Assembly (NCBI RefSeq): GCF_000764305.2
Contig: NW_025938138.1
Span: 124,001 to 188,000, forward strand
Reading direction: 5' to 3'
Source of the DNA: Hyalella azteca
Taxonomy: Eukaryota > Arthropoda > Malacostraca > Amphipoda > Hyalellidae
DNA: 64,000 nucleotides
The position numbers and the translations under genes are program-made. A model generated the notes under the pieces. It ran no database searches, was not told the origin of the DNA, and saw nothing but the letters and a program-made list of their open reading frames with translations. Position 1 is the stretch's first letter, and the number at the start of each line of letters is the position of its first letter. Below are positions 61,856 to 64,000 of this stretch, one piece after another.

Positions 61856-62200
61856 CATTGTTTAAATATTGATATAATTTAATATTACAATACTTTAAAT
61901 ATTGATATAACTAAATTATTGATATCATTTAAACTTTGACATAATTCCCCAGCAGTTACTCACAATATGAGACAGTTGCTGGCTCTACAATAAAATAGCT
62001 CGCTGCGATTGAGCATCCTCGTCTCGTGCGCGGTCTGGCGCGGAGAACAAGCACCGATAGAAAAGCCAATATTTCTTATTTCTCATCAAAAATTTCTCAT
62101 TTCTATTATTTCGAGAAAAATTATCAAAAATATCATGCCAACATTTAGCCATTGTTTAAATATTGACATAATTTTAATATTGATATAATGTAAATGTTAT
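61856..62200 (+). repeat. Repeat matching the MITE insertion locus, without the MITE, flanked by AT-rich direct repeats
   Basis: CATTGTTTAAATATTGATAT (61856) and CATTGTTTAAATATTGACAT (62151) are direct repeats. Between them, 61958-62054 matches both flanks of the MITE copy at 59772 without any insertion. Confidence 0.7.
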
Positions 62201-62280
62201 TCGTGAATTAAATATTCCCGGGTTGTGTACAGCCTATGCGATAATTATAGTAGCTGGCTGTCCAATATGACATCCGCAGA

Positions 62281-62513
62281 CCTCACACAAAGCCCACGCA
62301 CCCTCAGCCTCACACAAAGATCACGCACCCTCAGCCTCACACAAAGCCCACGCACTCTCAGCCTCACACAAAGCCCACGCACCCTCAGCCTCACACAAAG
62401 CCCACGCACCCTCAGCCTCACACAAAGCCCACGCACCCTCAGCCTCACACAAAGCCCACGTTCCCTCAGCCTCACACAAAGCCCACGTACCCTCAGCCTC
62501 ATACGAAATCCTC
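62281..62513 (+). repeat. 27-bp minisatellite, 8 full units plus a partial
   Basis: The unit is CCTCACACAAAGCCCACG plus CACCCTCAG, with units starting every 27 bp from 62281 to 62470 and a partial at 62497. A length divisible by three keeps frames open on both strands: plus 62225-62737 gives LTQSPRTLS repeats, minus 62245-62565 gives CVRLRVRGL repeats. No signal peptide, splice site or conserved context supports translation. Confidence 0.95.
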
Positions 62514-62561
62514 TACCCCAAGCTACCACCACTACCAAACTGTGGTGGTGGCTTGGGGTAG
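62513..62561. repeat. Hairpin next to the minisatellite
   Basis: CTACCCCAAGCTACCACCAC (62513-62532) pairs with GTGGTGGTGGCTTGGGGTAG (62542-62561), one mismatch. CTACCCCAA recurs at 62572. Confidence 0.85.
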
Positions 62562-62599
62562 ACATGAAACTCTACCCCAAACTGTGTACAACTCTGCCA

Positions 62600-63279
62600 C
62601 TTCAGTGCTGCGTCAGCCGCGCATCAGCAGTTCCCTCGTGCCACTTGTATTGCGGCGCATCAGCAATTCCCTCTCGTACACAGTTTATGTCGATTCTCAC
62701 TTGCCTTAACTTCAAGTTCACTGCAGAAAAAAAATAAAAATGGAATTATAAACATCGCTTCTTAAGCGTTTATAAACCAGGTTGTTTTGATCACGGGCAG
62801 TTCAATTGATAGGCTCATTTTTCGGTGGTCCAGCTGGTACATACTAGCCTTGTTCTGAAGGACGAGATTAATCTTAATTCATCTGAAGATGATTCGCAGT
62901 AAAGATGAAAACAAAACAAATGAACGAAAAGTCAACGGTTACAATTGTACGCGTAATAGCTCTTTCATTTCATCATAAGTATTTCGCGGATTAATTTCTT
63001 AACTTCATTTATCTATGCAAAAATTTCCACTAATTAGTAAGTACGTATAAAAACTTTGAATTTTAATAACATCTTTCCTCTATTAATGCTGTAGAATTTC
63101 ATACGCTCACTCACTGCATGGAATTTAGTCACAAAGGCTCGGAGGCCCTATAACGTGTTTTGACATGTAACGTACATGCGCAAATACGTGAGGTTTAGAA
63201 TGCTGAATAATGAATGTGTTCTCAAATAAACCTGCTGAATCAAATAACGCGCTCAGTGAAGGTTGACTAGCTGTACTAT
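62600..63279. other. No feature seen
   Basis: CGCGCATCAGCAGTTCCCTC and GGCGCATCAGCAATTCCCTC at about 62618 and 62654 form a small tandem duplication. Otherwise featureless. Confidence 0.45.
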
Positions 63280-63350
63280 AGAATAGAATAGAATAGAATA
63301 GAAGTGTCGGCGTTGAAGAAATAGGCCCATGGCCTGTTGCCGATTCTTGA
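63280..63350 (-). repeat. SINE-like 3' core with (TTCTA)n tail
   Basis: The complement reads AAGAATCGGCAACAGGCCAT, GGGCCTATTTCTTCAACG and CCGACAC, then (TTCTA)n from 63303 down to 63280. The core is clearly related to 48518 and 14388 but carries a pentanucleotide tail instead of ATT. Confidence 0.72.
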
Positions 63351-64000
63351 ACTTTTCGTGACTTGATTAGGCGGGGCAGTGCTGCACGTTGCCCTCGCCT
63401 GGCCTGTTTGCGTCCCTCGCTGACTCTTGATCGCGTTATTTCAGATGGAAACACTTTTACTATAAGTTTTTTCTATTTGCACTCTATTTTACTGACTTCA
63501 CTGAAAATTCAGTCATTCACTGACACGGATCATAAAAAAATGCAAAAAGAGTTCCGAAAACGGCACAGTTAAAGTTAAAAGTTGAAAATCTGGGACCGCA
63601 AAACACGAGCGTCCGCTCTCGACCACGGCTGAAACTTGACTTCAAATATAGACTATACGCAGTGATCTCCAGATCATTGAATGTTATGAATGAACGAACA
63701 TGTCAATTTGTTTGCATTAATTTCTCCTCTCATTATACGTGCGGGTTGCCTGGTCGGGATTAAAAAATTTATGAATACTAACATCTATGAACTTTCCTTT
63801 TTCGTTTTTTTCATACATATTGTTGAACATGAAGAAATACGTTAGTTTTTTCATTACCTATAACGAAGACAAGTTTTCATTTCGTCTTGCTGCGTTTTAA
63901 ACTTTTAAACCCAATAATAGCCTATATTGCTTATAAAAGGTCTAAATTTGATTTTCGTGATGGCTGCTGTTTGTACAGTCTCGCAAATGTGTCAGCTCAA
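63351..64000. other. No feature seen
   Basis: 63355-63450 may be the body of the SINE-like element; the remainder is AT-rich. Confidence 0.35.

Noticed and set aside
62225..62737. 170-codon repeat protein gene
   Set aside because: The frame is open because of a 27-bp tandem repeat; the opposite strand is open too, and no gene-like flanks are visible.

Overview
The window looks like a piece of an arthropod nuclear genome, tentatively a crustacean. It is AT-rich, has kilobase-scale introns with GT-AG sites, holds no bacterial-type operons, and is crowded with decayed eukaryotic transposons, tRNA-derived SINE-like repeats, MITEs, minisatellites and microsatellites. The only gene I recognise with confidence is a Beat (beaten path-like) immunoglobulin-superfamily gene on the + strand. 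It is spread over six exons between 27784 and 39516, and its signal-peptide exon is not identified. Almost all other open frames are short and look fortuitous.

Layout. 1-1410: a tentative multi-exon minus-strand gene (Q-rich, coiled-coil-like) with good splice sites. 2283-5583: a decayed Ty3/gypsy LTR retrotransposon with LTR remnants, a tRNA-Arg-type primer binding site, and gag knuckle, protease, RT and post-integrase remnants; the integrase core is missing. 5901-5938: a Nextera mate-pair junction adapter embedded in the assembly, directly beside a minus-strand LINE reverse-transcriptase fragment (5939-6342). 6701-7904: hAT transposase debris and a possible hAT terminus. 9519-10351: a TATA/initiator-like motif followed by a 22-bp minisatellite of about 37 units. 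10545-27545: mostly featureless AT-rich DNA with a SINE fragment, a strong GC-rich hairpin and small duplications.

27546-39516: the beat gene. Its second intron carries a 1.26-kb hAT foldback element with a perfect 8-bp target duplication starting 20 bp after the splice donor, a perfect 72-bp inverted repeat, a Tc1-like element and a pre-miRNA-like hairpin. Two beat exons have partial tandem duplications that copy exon-intron boundaries. 41255-43521: an RTE-tail-like repeat cluster and a decayed piggyBac element with TTAA ends. 45322-48725: a 147-bp MITE, several tandem repeats and a tRNA-derived SINE with (ATT)n tail. 48735-61850: mostly unannotatable, with possible conserved noncoding blocks and a second copy of the MITE at 59772. 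61850-64000: a repeat matching the MITE insertion locus but lacking the MITE, a 27-bp minisatellite open on both strands, and a third SINE-like copy.

No new protein-coding system is evident. The points most worth checking are the sequencing-adapter chimera, the duplicated splice-boundary segments in the beat gene, the perfect 72-bp inverted repeat and the minisatellite beside a promoter-like motif.
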